From the NCBI GenBank assembly GCA_016839815.1, contig JAEOTM010000084.1:1-39200 (forward strand): DNA of 39,200 nucleotides, in the 5' to 3' direction. The position numbers and the translations under genes were made by a program. This document shows, piece by piece, positions 7,061 through 15,043 of the stretch; within the stretch, counting starts at the first letter, position 1, and each line of letters opens with the position of its first letter. The stretch is from Candidatus Hodarchaeota archaeon (lineage in GTDB: Archaea; Asgardarchaeota; Heimdallarchaeia; Hodarchaeales; Hodarchaeaceae). The notes beneath the pieces are model-generated. The model saw only the letters and a program-made list of their open reading frames with translations, was not told the origin of the DNA and made no database searches.

Positions 7061-8378
7061 GATAGATTGTAAACGTTGTGAATGTCAGAATAATTAGAAA
7101 ACTTGTCAAATTAGTTGATTGTTGAGTCGTTGTAGTTGTACTTTCTGGTTTATCTGAAAGAGTTACAGAGGGTAGATCTGAAGTAGTAGTTGTAGTAGTC
7201 CTAGTAGTTGTTGTTGTAGGAAAAGTAATGTCTGCAATAATTGAGCTAAGAATAAAACCTTCAAAAACTGCTTGAATATTTCCATAATGGGGATATTCAC
7301 TCGCTGTAATGGTAGTCACCAGAGAATCATCCGGAACTACATATATGTTTTGTCCTCCGTGACCTATTGCATGGTAGTAATTATCCTTAATCCACCATTG
7401 ATACCCATAACCATTTCCAGGATTATAGTCTTGTATAGATTCGGAAACCCATGATGACGGAACAACCTGAACATTATTCCATTGTCCTTCATTCAAATAC
7501 AGATACCCAATTTTTGTCATATCGAAAGGTTGTAACCATAATCCTAGGCCTCCATTACTGATCCCTTGGGAATCATTATACCAGACATAATTTGTTATAC
7601 CTAAGTGATTAAACAAATATTGTTCAGCAAAAGATACGGTATTCATTCCCGTTTTGTTTTGAATGACTGCAGAAAGTAGATGTGATGGAGCAGTGGAATA
7701 AAAAAATTCAGTTCCTGGATTACTAACCATTGGTTTGTCTAGGATATATTGTACCCAATCAGAACTATTAAACATTTTTACCGTATCATGATCGGGATTC
7801 ATAGGCCAGCTATTCCAGTTAGGATCTGAACTATTAGTTAATAGTTCATAATCATGCTTGTCTACTGGATCATTCTTCATGACATTGATAGAACTCCACT
7901 CTAAACCGCTTTGCATTTTTAAAAGATGACGAATCGTAATAGCTTCTTTTCTCGAATCAACATTATCAAAAGATCTTTCAGTGAAAATATCTAAAATGGG
8001 TTCATCCAAGCTCGGGATAAACCCCTCTTCATGAGCGATACCAATAAGAATACTGATTACACTCTTTGTCACAGACCACATCAAGTGAATATCAGAATGA
8101 GTATAATAATCATAGTTCATCTCATATCCTAGATAGCCATACCTAATAATATGGATGCTATCGATTCCAATATCTTGAGTAATGATAGTCTGATTCATTG
8201 ATTCTAGCTTTGCTGGGTCTAATCCCAAACTCTCTGGTGTCTCTTTTCTCCATTCCTTATCTGGATAATACATTATCGTTCGAGTAGAATCAGGTTCAGC
8301 AATGATACCATCAAAACAATAAATACCTAATGTTGAACCTAAAAATAGAATTAATATTAGTGATTTGGAATATTTCAA
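7044..8378 (-). CDS. Secreted, membrane-anchored serine hydrolase of the class C beta-lactamase / NylB type
   Basis: A 444-residue extracellular hydrolase. A signal peptide spans about residues 1-27. The penicillin-binding-fold catalytic signature S102-V-T-K105 is present, followed by Y227 in FFYSTAPSHLL and H340-G-G in the KTG-equivalent position. This resembles 6-aminohexanoate-oligomer hydrolases and esterases of the beta-lactamase superfamily more than true antibiotic-degrading enzymes. After about residue 385 comes a Thr-rich stalk (runs of TTTTT), a hydrophobic segment (about 423-439) and a basic end (QRKKN), so the enzyme is displayed on the outer face of the membrane. The start is TTG at 8378 with GAGGG about 9 nt upstream. 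The substrate is unknown; peptides, esters and amides are candidates. Confidence 0.85.
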   Translation of the reverse strand: MKYSKSLILILFLGSTLGIYCFDGIIAEPDSTRTIMYYPDKEWRKETPESLGLDPAKLESMNQTIITQDIGIDSIHIIRYGYLGYEMNYDYYTHSDIHLMWSVTKSVISILIGIAHEEGFIPSLDEPILDIFTERSFDNVDSRKEAITIRHLLKMQSGLEWSSINVMKNDPVDKHDYELLTNSSDPNWNSWPMNPDHDTVKMFNSSDWVQYILDKPMVSNPGTEFFYSTAPSHLLSAVIQNKTGMNTVSFAEQYLFNHLGITNYVWYNDSQGISNGGLGLWLQPFDMTKIGYLYLNEGQWNNVQVVPSSWVSESIQDYNPGNGYGYQWWIKDNYYHAIGHGGQNIYVVPDDSLVTTITASEYPHYGNIQAVFEGFILSSIIADITFPTTTTTRTTTTTTSDLPSVTLSDKPESTTTTTQQSTNLTSFLIILTFTTFTIYQRKKN

Positions 8379-8420
8379 TCAACATCCCTCTTTTTTGAAA
8401 TATTGTTAGAGTATCTTTAT

Positions 8421-8430
8421 CCTATAAAAA
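8421..8430 (-). promoter_or_regulatory. TATA-like promoter of the serine hydrolase gene
   Basis: On the left strand this reads TTTTTATAGG, about 45 bp before the TTG start. That would give a short leader which just contains the GAGGG ribosome-binding site. Confidence 0.4.
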
Positions 8431-8552
8431 GCTTGTTTGGGTACTATTTCTTGATTCCTAACTTTGAAGTATTGTCCTTAAAGGATCTTACCCTGATCAG
8501 AAAATATAAGAATAGAAATTTTGTTCTCAAACTTGGTGTGAAAATGGTCTTC

Positions 8553-8574
8553 CACCTATTGATATGAATAGGTG
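8553..8574. other. Perfect 8-bp inverted repeat in noncoding DNA
   Basis: CACCTATT and AATAGGTG are separated by GATATG. It lies in the middle of a 540-bp gene-free region and next to a GC-rich patch (8573-8592). It could be an RNA hairpin or a protein-binding palindrome. Confidence 0.35.
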
Positions 8575-8920
8575 CGCTGTTAAGATGCGCGCTCTAATTT
8601 GATTAAATCTAAAGTAGGTTTTGACACAAAGGATTTTTTCTCTAAATCTGTAATTTTTATTCTAATTCCTTTCAGTGTAACAAGTTTACGGCCTAGATCT
8701 CCATTTAGAGTGGGTAGCTTTGTTCTTTTTGGTCATATTTTTCTTTTCAAAGATTAAATGGAAAGCGATCATACTACTCATAATATAGGCAAGATTTTTG
8801 GATTCACCTATCATTTTATCCAACGTGTTCTTTTCCTATTTTCAGCTAATCAGATTAGATCTATTCATCATCAAGTATCGATTATTAATCTAAACAAACT
8901 GAATAAGAAGGACGAGAATT

Positions 8921-9907
8921 ATGAATTGGAATACAAAATTCAAATGGTATAAATTTGGGGTAGTAAGAAAAATACGAAATTTAGAGGGAGATGACCTAGT
9001 TAAGGTCTTAGAAGAGACAATTGAGGATATCTATGCAAAAAAATTGGATAAAAATGGGTTATTCAAGCTCTACATAAACCAATTACAGAATTATATAGCT
9101 GATATAAAAAAGAAACCAAAAAAAGGACGTAAACGACAATACGATCCCTTCTTAATCCCCCGATCAGGAGATGGTAGAGTCGTCTTATTTGGATTATCTA
9201 ATGTCGGTAAAAGCACATTGATGAATGCAATAACCAATACTAATGTGAAAACAGGAAGTTATCTACATACAACACGCGAGGCTTTAGCAGGAACATTAGA
9301 ATTCAGGGGAGTTAAAATCCAGATAATTGATTTACCAGGTTTTCTAGATTTCAAAGAGGATTGGAATATTAGTAAACAGATAGTTAGAGTTGCTAGGACA
9401 AGTGATTCAATTTTATTGGTCATAGATCTTTCAATGGATATTGAGAGACAGTATACCTTTTTATTGACACAACTAGTCAATTCTAAATTACTTGAATCTA
9501 TAGATGATTCAGTAATCTATAACATTGGTATTATCGCTACTAAAGGAGACCTTCCAAGTTCAAAGCAAAATTTCAATATCTTGAAGTCCAAGACTAAAAT
9601 ACCATTAATACCTATCTCAATGAATAATCCAGAATCATTAAATAATCTTAAATCGTATATCTACCAGCTTATGGATGTGATTCAAATATACACCAAACCT
9701 CCAAGGAGAGAACCTGCGAAAATTCCATTTATCATTTCAAATGGGTCTACTGTTAACGATTTAGCCGAAAAAATCCATAATGATCTTGTTACGCATTTTC
9801 GTTATGCGAAAATTTGGGGAAGTTCGGTTGAATTCGAAGGACAACGAGTTACATTGGATCATGCATTAAGTGATGGGGATATTGTCGAAATCACAACATT
9901 CAGATAG
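8921..9907 (+). CDS. DRG/Obg-like GTPase with C-terminal TGS domain
   Basis: A 328-residue translation-type GTPase. The N-terminus is helical and ends in a basic patch (KKKPKKGRKR, about 64-73). The G domain shows G1 GLSNVGKST (91-99, Lys97), a G2 Thr in LHTTREA, G3 D137LPG140 and G4 T207KGD210, where Thr replaces the usual Asn of NKxD. A TGS domain follows at about 265-328. This resembles DRG, a ribosome-associated GTPase of archaea and eukaryotes. Between G3 and G4 the S5D2L insert typical of DRG is absent, and the protein is shorter than the usual 360-370 residues. It may be a divergent DRG paralogue. The ATG at 8921 is preceded by AAGGACGAG. Confidence 0.82.
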   Translation: MNWNTKFKWYKFGVVRKIRNLEGDDLVKVLEETIEDIYAKKLDKNGLFKLYINQLQNYIADIKKKPKKGRKRQYDPFLIPRSGDGRVVLFGLSNVGKSTLMNAITNTNVKTGSYLHTTREALAGTLEFRGVKIQIIDLPGFLDFKEDWNISKQIVRVARTSDSILLVIDLSMDIERQYTFLLTQLVNSKLLESIDDSVIYNIGIIATKGDLPSSKQNFNILKSKTKIPLIPISMNNPESLNNLKSYIYQLMDVIQIYTKPPRREPAKIPFIISNGSTVNDLAEKIHNDLVTHFRYAKIWGSSVEFEGQRVTLDHALSDGDIVEITTFR

Positions 9908-9971
9908 AGGAATATCTTCCTTATTCACTCATCTTTATGGGTCGTCTCTGGGTTTTCTATTGGCACTCATA

Positions 9972-10259
9972 CTAACTATAAGCCTTTTTAGCTTCATTAA
10001 TAATTGAAACCACTTCTGGAGACCAAGAATCATCTGTAGTGTTTGAAAGGGCAACTCCACAAGGCATTAAGTTCATTGGTACGCGATTTGATCCAAGCTT
10101 TTTACTTAAAATCTTTCTAATACATCGATCTTGTTTGTACCCTTTACAGTACAGTCTTACAAGCCCTCTTATAGCAAGATCCGCAAAATCTGGATCGCAA
10201 CTACGTTGTTTAAACTCATTGAAGAAAGCACATCCCGTTAGATTTTCACAGTCTGTCAT
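9972..10259 (-). CDS. Small cysteine-rich protein of unknown function
   Basis: A 95-residue cytoplasmic protein with six cysteines: C4, C10, C21, C38, C46 and C68. The pattern C-x5-C-x-FFN near the N-terminus, followed by YCKGYKQDRC, recalls a family of short uncharacterised Cys-rich proteins in bacteria and archaea that may bind zinc or an iron-sulfur cluster; I cannot name it more precisely. The start is ATG at 10259 with GAGGAAG about 9 nt upstream, which supports real expression. It converges on the GTPase gene with a 64-bp gap. Confidence 0.65.
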   Translation of the reverse strand: MTDCENLTGCAFFNEFKQRSCDPDFADLAIRGLVRLYCKGYKQDRCIRKILSKKLGSNRVPMNLMPCGVALSNTTDDSWSPEVVSIINEAKKAYS

Positions 10260-10508
10260 ACTAGTAACTTCCTCTTTAGGAAATGATAATACGAGTTAGT
10301 ACAGATCTTTTTTTTTTAAAACGAAAACTAGATAGATTCTCCTCCTCTCTGAATTAACCGAGGATATGTCTACTTCTAACATCTAGAAATCTTTTTACAA
10401 TATAATGGATAAGGTAAAAAACTCCAGATATACTTCTAGACAACTTTCCGTGAAGTAATAAAATTAAAATCTAATAAACTCCTATCTGAATGAATTGATG
10501 CGTTTGAA

Positions 10509-11501
10509 TTGGTGAGGAATAAAACGATTAAATGGGGAATCTTAGGTTGTGGATTAATAGCACATGCGTTTGCAGACGGATTGAAACAAATACCTGATGC
10601 CAGATTGGAAGCAGTAGCTTCGAAATCTGGGAAAGCTGAATCGTTTGGAAGTAAATTTCATGTGACAAAACGGTACGCTAGTTATGAACAGTTAGTAAAT
10701 GATCCCTCTATCGATATTATTTATGTAGCCACTACCCATAATTTCCATTTTGAAAATATGTTACTTTCCTTGGATCATGGTATACCTGTGCTAAGCGAAA
10801 AACCCTTTACAATAAATGCCTTTCAGGCAGAGCAGCTTATCAAGAAAGCAAGGAAAAATCAGACGTTTTTGATGGAAGGTATGTGGACACGATTTCTTCC
10901 CTGTGTGACAAAACTAAGAGAATTAGTTCATACCGAGAGAATAATTGGCGAAATTCGTCATTTTAAAGGTGATTTTTGTGTCAATCTCCCTTACGGGAAT
11001 GAACACAGAGTATTTAATCCCAAACTAGCTGGAGGGGCTTTACTGGATGTAGGTGTATATCCAATATCCTTTGCAAGCATGATTATGAAACAGATACCAG
11101 ACATTATAACGAGTGGTGTAATCATGGGAGAAACAGGTGTCGATATTTATGCAAATTATCTATTTTCATATAAACACGGAGCTACATCCATGATAGCGTC
11201 TTCTAATAAATATGTACTCCCCCATGATGCGTTTATCTTTGGAACTAAGGGGTATATTAACATTCCAGACTTTAGTCACCCCACAAAAATAAACATCTTC
11301 CTGAATTCACAGGAAAAACAGACTGTTGAAGTACCATATGAATCTACAGGGTTTCAATACGAAGCTATTGAAGCAGGGAATTGTCTCAGAGCAAACAAAA
11401 TCGAAAGTGAATTTCTTCCACTAACCGAGACTTTAGAGATTATGAAAACAATGGATACTTTACGATCTCAATGGGGATTCAAATACCCAGATGAGGACTA
11501 A
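10509..11501 (+). CDS. Gfo/Idh/MocA-family NAD(P)-dependent oxidoreductase
   Basis: A 330-residue sugar- or cyclitol-type dehydrogenase. The N-terminal Rossmann fold begins WGILGCGLIAHAFADGL (about 9-25) with the GxGxxA dinucleotide signature. The family's EKP motif is present at 97-99 (Lys98), and the C-terminal alpha/beta domain contains GGALLDVGVYPISF, typical of the substrate side. The length is normal. By similarity of motifs it fits the dihydrodiol/xylose-dehydrogenase branch, but the substrate cannot be fixed. The start is TTG at 10509 or the adjacent GTG at 10512; no clear ribosome-binding site is seen. The GH4 glycosidase at 13473, also NAD-dependent by family, lies about 2 kb further along the same strand, which hints at sugar metabolism nearby. 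Confidence 0.85.
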   Translation: MVRNKTIKWGILGCGLIAHAFADGLKQIPDARLEAVASKSGKAESFGSKFHVTKRYASYEQLVNDPSIDIIYVATTHNFHFENMLLSLDHGIPVLSEKPFTINAFQAEQLIKKARKNQTFLMEGMWTRFLPCVTKLRELVHTERIIGEIRHFKGDFCVNLPYGNEHRVFNPKLAGGALLDVGVYPISFASMIMKQIPDIITSGVIMGETGVDIYANYLFSYKHGATSMIASSNKYVLPHDAFIFGTKGYINIPDFSHPTKINIFLNSQEKQTVEVPYESTGFQYEAIEAGNCLRANKIESEFLPLTETLEIMKTMDTLRSQWGFKYPDED

Positions 11502-11639
11502 ACTTCTTTGAGTGAAAAGCATTCTGAATTAAGAATTTATAGAGAGAGTTAATGTAGTACTCTTACCAATTGTGATATTCTTAAGAGGGACAAAAGTATA
11601 ACAATCCCAAACCTTGGCTCTTGAATAAACTGTGATTTC

Positions 11640-12518
11640 ATGAAACAAAAAACGATTTATAACTCTCCTGAAGGGAAGAAAAGACTACTAGATATCTATG
11701 ATGATCATTTGAATAGTTTAAACATACCGTTTCGAGATATCTACGTAACTACACGGTTCGGTAAGACTCATATTGTTAATATTGGAAAACAAGATTCTAT
11801 CCCCCTCGTTTGTCTCCATGGAGGAAATTCAAATACTCCTGATATGTTAATAAGTAATATACTAATGATAAAAGAATTTAATTTATATGCAATTGACACA
11901 ATCGGCCATCCAGGAAAAAGTGAGGAGACTCACTTATCATCAGATGATTTGAGCTATGGTTATTGGCTATTAGACGTTTTAAATGAATTACAATTGGAAT
12001 CAGTCAATATCTATTCTGGGTCATTCGGAGCGGGGATTGCAATCCGATTAGCAACAGTTGCTCCAGAGAAAATTGATAAATTGGCTCTATTTGTCCCAGC
12101 AGGAATTGCTAAGGAGTCTATGAAAGATAAAGCAACATTAATGCTCCCTTACATGAAGTATAAGATACGACGTACCTCTAAAAACTTAATAAAATTATGT
12201 AGCACATTAATGACAAGATTTGACAATCAAAGGATAGAATTACTCCAAGCAATATTTCGAGATGTAAAAATCAATCCAAACATGCCTCGTCCAGCAGATT
12301 ATGGAGAATTAGATAATCTACAAGCGCCCACCTTGGTGGTAGCCGCTAAGAATGATATACTATTTCCAGCATCAAGGGTTATTCCTCGTGCAAAAGAAGT
12401 ATTCCCAAATTTGGTTTACACAGAGATAATTGAAGGATTGCATGAGCCAACACAAGAAATGTATAACTATATTCATGAGATTGCCTCAAAGTTCTTTCAT
12501 GATAAATTTACTTCTTAA
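11640..12518 (+). CDS. Alpha/beta-hydrolase-fold esterase-like protein
   Basis: A 292-residue cytoplasmic hydrolase. It shows the oxyanion-hole motif H60GG, the nucleophile elbow S126-G-S128-F-G130 with Ser128 as nucleophile, the acid Asp239 in VVAAKNDILF and the base His268 in IIEGLHEPTQ. This is a complete triad in the correct order, so an active enzyme is expected. A cap region with basic residues (about 160-210) could close over the active site. Family members include esterases, lipases, haloalkane dehalogenases and C-C hydrolases, and the substrate is not readable. The start is ATG at 11640, and the sequence begins about 50 residues before the first strand. It follows the oxidoreductase gene by 138 bp and is probably transcribed on its own. 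Confidence 0.85.
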   Translation: MKQKTIYNSPEGKKRLLDIYDDHLNSLNIPFRDIYVTTRFGKTHIVNIGKQDSIPLVCLHGGNSNTPDMLISNILMIKEFNLYAIDTIGHPGKSEETHLSSDDLSYGYWLLDVLNELQLESVNIYSGSFGAGIAIRLATVAPEKIDKLALFVPAGIAKESMKDKATLMLPYMKYKIRRTSKNLIKLCSTLMTRFDNQRIELLQAIFRDVKINPNMPRPADYGELDNLQAPTLVVAAKNDILFPASRVIPRAKEVFPNLVYTEIIEGLHEPTQEMYNYIHEIASKFFHDKFTS

Positions 12519-12724
12519 TGGGAATAACATCTCAATATAAAGCAATAGACCCAATTGGTGCAATTATCTGGTTTAGTTGGGGTAAGAGGGTGAAATGATG
12601 ACCGTTGACTTCTAATATTGAGGGATCCTATAACTCTTGAAGTTTATAAACGAGTTTTTACAATCTGTGTGATTTTCTTCTCATTAGAATAATCATTGGA
12701 CCAAACTTCATTAATTTCGATCTT

Positions 12725-13366
12725 TTAAGTAGATTTCGACTCATTTAAGAGTGAATCAGCTGCAAACGCAGCGAATATGGATAGTATCATTGTAATAAAG
12801 CTAAACAATGATAAAATGATTACTATTAAGGGATCTTGAAGTTTGATAAACAGTCCAACAATGATCAAACCAGGCCAGAGGGAGAACCAGAAGACTACAG
12901 AACAGGTATAGATATATTTCCACCAGTGACTAAATCTATTTCTCCCATCTAATGAAATATGGTTTTTCCACCAAGTGAACTCTGAATTAATACGTGTACT
13001 TGCTAAGCTAATTGTAATACCGATTAAGAATGGCCCAGCTACCCCTCCTCCAAAAAATAGCATTAAAAATGAGAGGAGTAAGATACCCGTTCCCCCATGA
13101 TCTGTATGAATGAATTTCACAGCCCAAATAATTAAGAGACAGGAGATAACGATTGCCATAATCCCTGTAATAAAAAGATTCGGAATAAGAGTCATCGCAG
13201 GCTCTCCTCTAACAATCTCGTAGAGATCTGAGTCTGGCCAGGATTGGAACATCATAGAGGGAGGTGAAATATTCCCTTGAAGTATTTCTCCAGTTCCATG
13301 CTCAATTCCTGCAATAGCAAGTATTATACTGTAAGTTACAGCAGAAATTTCTGTCCGTTTTCTCAT
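12725..13366 (-). CDS. Multi-pass membrane protein of unknown function
   Basis: A 213-residue integral membrane protein with about five hydrophobic segments (about 8-27, 61-85, 93-122, 148-172 and 176-203). The first segment contains GIEHGTGEILQGN, which looks conserved and is followed by an external Pro/Trp loop (SPPSMMFQSWPDSD). Buried His and Glu in that motif could bind a metal or a small ligand, but no known family is evident to me. The start is ATG at 13366. The gene is divergent from the GH4 gene at 13473 with only 106 bp between them, so the two may share a control region. Confidence 0.65.
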   Translation of the reverse strand: MRKRTEISAVTYSIILAIAGIEHGTGEILQGNISPPSMMFQSWPDSDLYEIVRGEPAMTLIPNLFITGIMAIVISCLLIIWAVKFIHTDHGGTGILLLSFLMLFFGGGVAGPFLIGITISLASTRINSEFTWWKNHISLDGRNRFSHWWKYIYTCSVVFWFSLWPGLIIVGLFIKLQDPLIVIILSLFSFITMILSIFAAFAADSLLNESKST

Positions 13367-13442
13367 TTTATCGCAGTTCTCCGAAAAGAAAGTATAACTA
13401 CTTAAAGAAGCTTACAAAGAACGTAATTAAAGGTTTGAGTCA

Positions 13443-13452
13443 TTTTATAATA
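13443..13452 (+). promoter_or_regulatory. TATA-like box of the GH4 gene
   Basis: TTTTATAATA is centred about 25 bp before the ATG at 13473. This spacing would place transcription start at or next to the start codon and suggests a leaderless transcript. Confidence 0.5.
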
Positions 13453-13472
13453 CATCATAAAATTTGTAATGT

Positions 13473-14849
13473 ATGAAAAAGATTGCATTCATTGGAGCAG
13501 GATCTTTGGTATTTGGTGAAACGCTCCTTACTGATATCCTTAGTTTTCCATCCCTTCAAGAAGATATTGTACTATGCCTAGAAGATTTCAATCCAAAAAG
13601 ATTAGATCTAATGTATAGGTATATGCAGAAATATCGGGAGGATAATTTCTCTACTTTAGAGAATGTGACCCTAGAAAAAACTACCGATCAAAAAGAAGCA
13701 GTGACAAATGCAAAGTATGTAATAAATGCAGTTCTGATTGGGGGGCTAGATGTAGTAAAACGTGACTTAGAAATCCCCTTAAAATATGGAGTTACCCAGT
13801 GTGTAGGGGATACATTAGGACCTGGCGGAGTATTTCGATTTTTACGCACTACATCATTTTTTAAGAGCCTTTTAGATGATATTCACACATATGGGTATAA
13901 TGCGAATAATCTAGCGGGAAAAAAACCTCTTCTTTTGAATTACACAAATCCCATGGCTATGAATACTTGGTATTGTAATTCTCTGTACCCAGATTCAACC
14001 ATTGGGTTGTGTCACGGGGTTTTTGAAACCGCAGCTGTACTGGAATCAGCAGTTCACTATATGGATGTTGATCCTCAAGGTTTTGATTATCTATGTGCTG
14101 GGATTAATCATTTGGCTTGGTTTTTAGAAGTTAAATATCAAGATACAAATGCAGAATGGCATGATGCATATCCTCTAATTCGAGAAGCTAGTAAAACGCA
14201 ATTTTTCCTGACAGATGTCGAGAAATTACGGGTGGATATGATGAATGCAACTGGACTTTTCATGACTGAAACTAGTGGTCACTTAAGCGAGTATCTTCCA
14301 TATTATCGCAAGCGATCTGACTTACTGGAGAAATATAAAGGAGACGGTTTCTTCTCAGAACTGACTCATGCGTTAGATTACAATGAACAGATAGTAGCCC
14401 AGCGGAATCTTGAACAAGAATTTAAAGAAAAGCTGAACCAAGATACATTATCATTAAAGGAAATCCCTTCCTGGGAATATGCTCCTCAAATAATTAATGC
14501 CATGGAAAGTACAGTACCTGTAAGAGTTAATGGTAACGTAATAAACAAAGGAAATATTACTAATTTACCCGCTGAGTGTTGTGTTGAAGTACCAATCTTT
14601 TTTGATAGCTTAGGACCACACCCTCAAGGTGGAATAAAACTACCAACAGTTTGTCAAGCTCTTTGCATTTCTAACATTATGCCTCAAAAAGCTGCGGTTG
14701 AAGGAGCTCTCTCACTCGATCGTGAAAAGATTTACCATGCAGTGCTACTTGATCCCAATACTGCAAGTGTCTGTTCTCCTAATGAGATTCGTGAGATGGT
14801 TGATGAGTTGTTTGAATGCCATAAACAGTGGTTACCGGAGTTTAGCTAA
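13473..14849 (+). CDS. Glycoside hydrolase family 4 enzyme (alpha-glucosidase/galacturonidase/glucuronidase type)
   Basis: A 458-residue glycosidase that uses NAD+ and a divalent metal in the family's oxidation-elimination mechanism. The dinucleotide fold starts at KIAFIGAGSLVFGETLL. Family marks are DTLGPGGVFRFLRT, the NYTNPMAMNTW strand, metal ligands C180 in GLC-HGV and H213 in AGINHLAWFL, and a long C-terminal helical part. The motif after the metal cysteine is CHGV. In GH4 this position tracks substrate; CHG types have been linked to uronic-acid or alpha-glucosidic substrates rather than phosphorylated sugars (CDMP) or galactosides (CHS). The TATA spacing suggests a leaderless mRNA. It is a cytoplasmic enzyme that probably acts on an imported disaccharide. 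Confidence 0.88.
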   Translation: MKKIAFIGAGSLVFGETLLTDILSFPSLQEDIVLCLEDFNPKRLDLMYRYMQKYREDNFSTLENVTLEKTTDQKEAVTNAKYVINAVLIGGLDVVKRDLEIPLKYGVTQCVGDTLGPGGVFRFLRTTSFFKSLLDDIHTYGYNANNLAGKKPLLLNYTNPMAMNTWYCNSLYPDSTIGLCHGVFETAAVLESAVHYMDVDPQGFDYLCAGINHLAWFLEVKYQDTNAEWHDAYPLIREASKTQFFLTDVEKLRVDMMNATGLFMTETSGHLSEYLPYYRKRSDLLEKYKGDGFFSELTHALDYNEQIVAQRNLEQEFKEKLNQDTLSLKEIPSWEYAPQIINAMESTVPVRVNGNVINKGNITNLPAECCVEVPIFFDSLGPHPQGGIKLPTVCQALCISNIMPQKAAVEGALSLDREKIYHAVLLDPNTASVCSPNEIREMVDELFECHKQWLPEFS

Positions 14850-14952
14850 ATCATTTTCATATATTACGAAGATCGCAACAAGAAATTTATGATAAACCCT
14901 AAACTATTGTTAATTCGAAAAGAGTGTTTCTTCAATTACCGCCGTATTGGAA

Positions 14953-14982
14953 GGCTATTAGCATGAAAGGGTGCTAATAGTC
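14953..14982 (+). terminator. Hairpin between convergent genes, terminator-like
   Basis: GGCTATTAGCA (14953-14963) pairs with TGCTAATAGTC (14972-14982) around an 8-nt loop, giving 11 pairs including one G-U. It is followed by a pyrimidine-rich tract (TCTTTTCATTCTTT). It lies about 100 bp after the GH4 stop and 60 bp before the end of the leftward GT8-like gene. Confidence 0.5.
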
Positions 14983-15043
14983 CTCTTTTCATTCTTTACT
15001 TGGAAAGGGAGAATAAGTACCCTGCTCGATTAATTTTAAATTT

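Larger units (their letters stand above)
8379..8920. other. Long intergenic region with a small perfect hairpin, no convincing gene
   Basis: The stretch lies between the divergent serine hydrolase and GTPase genes. A 64-codon frame at 8758-8952 overlaps the GTPase start and has no domain or ribosome-binding site, so I do not accept it. A leftward TATA-like box is at 8421-8430. The inverted repeat CACCTATT (8553-8560) / AATAGGTG (8567-8574) has a 6-nt loop and is followed by GC-rich GCGCTG...GCGCGC, which stands out against the AT-rich surroundings and could be a small structured RNA. I cannot assign an RNA family. Confidence 0.4.

Noticed and set aside
8758..8952. 64-codon frame upstream of the GTPase
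   Set aside because: It has no ribosome-binding site, domain or membrane pattern, and it overlaps the well-supported GTPase start by 32 bases.
14698..14892. 64-codon frame overlapping the end of the GH4 gene
   Set aside because: Alternative frame over a well-supported gene, with no independent start signal.
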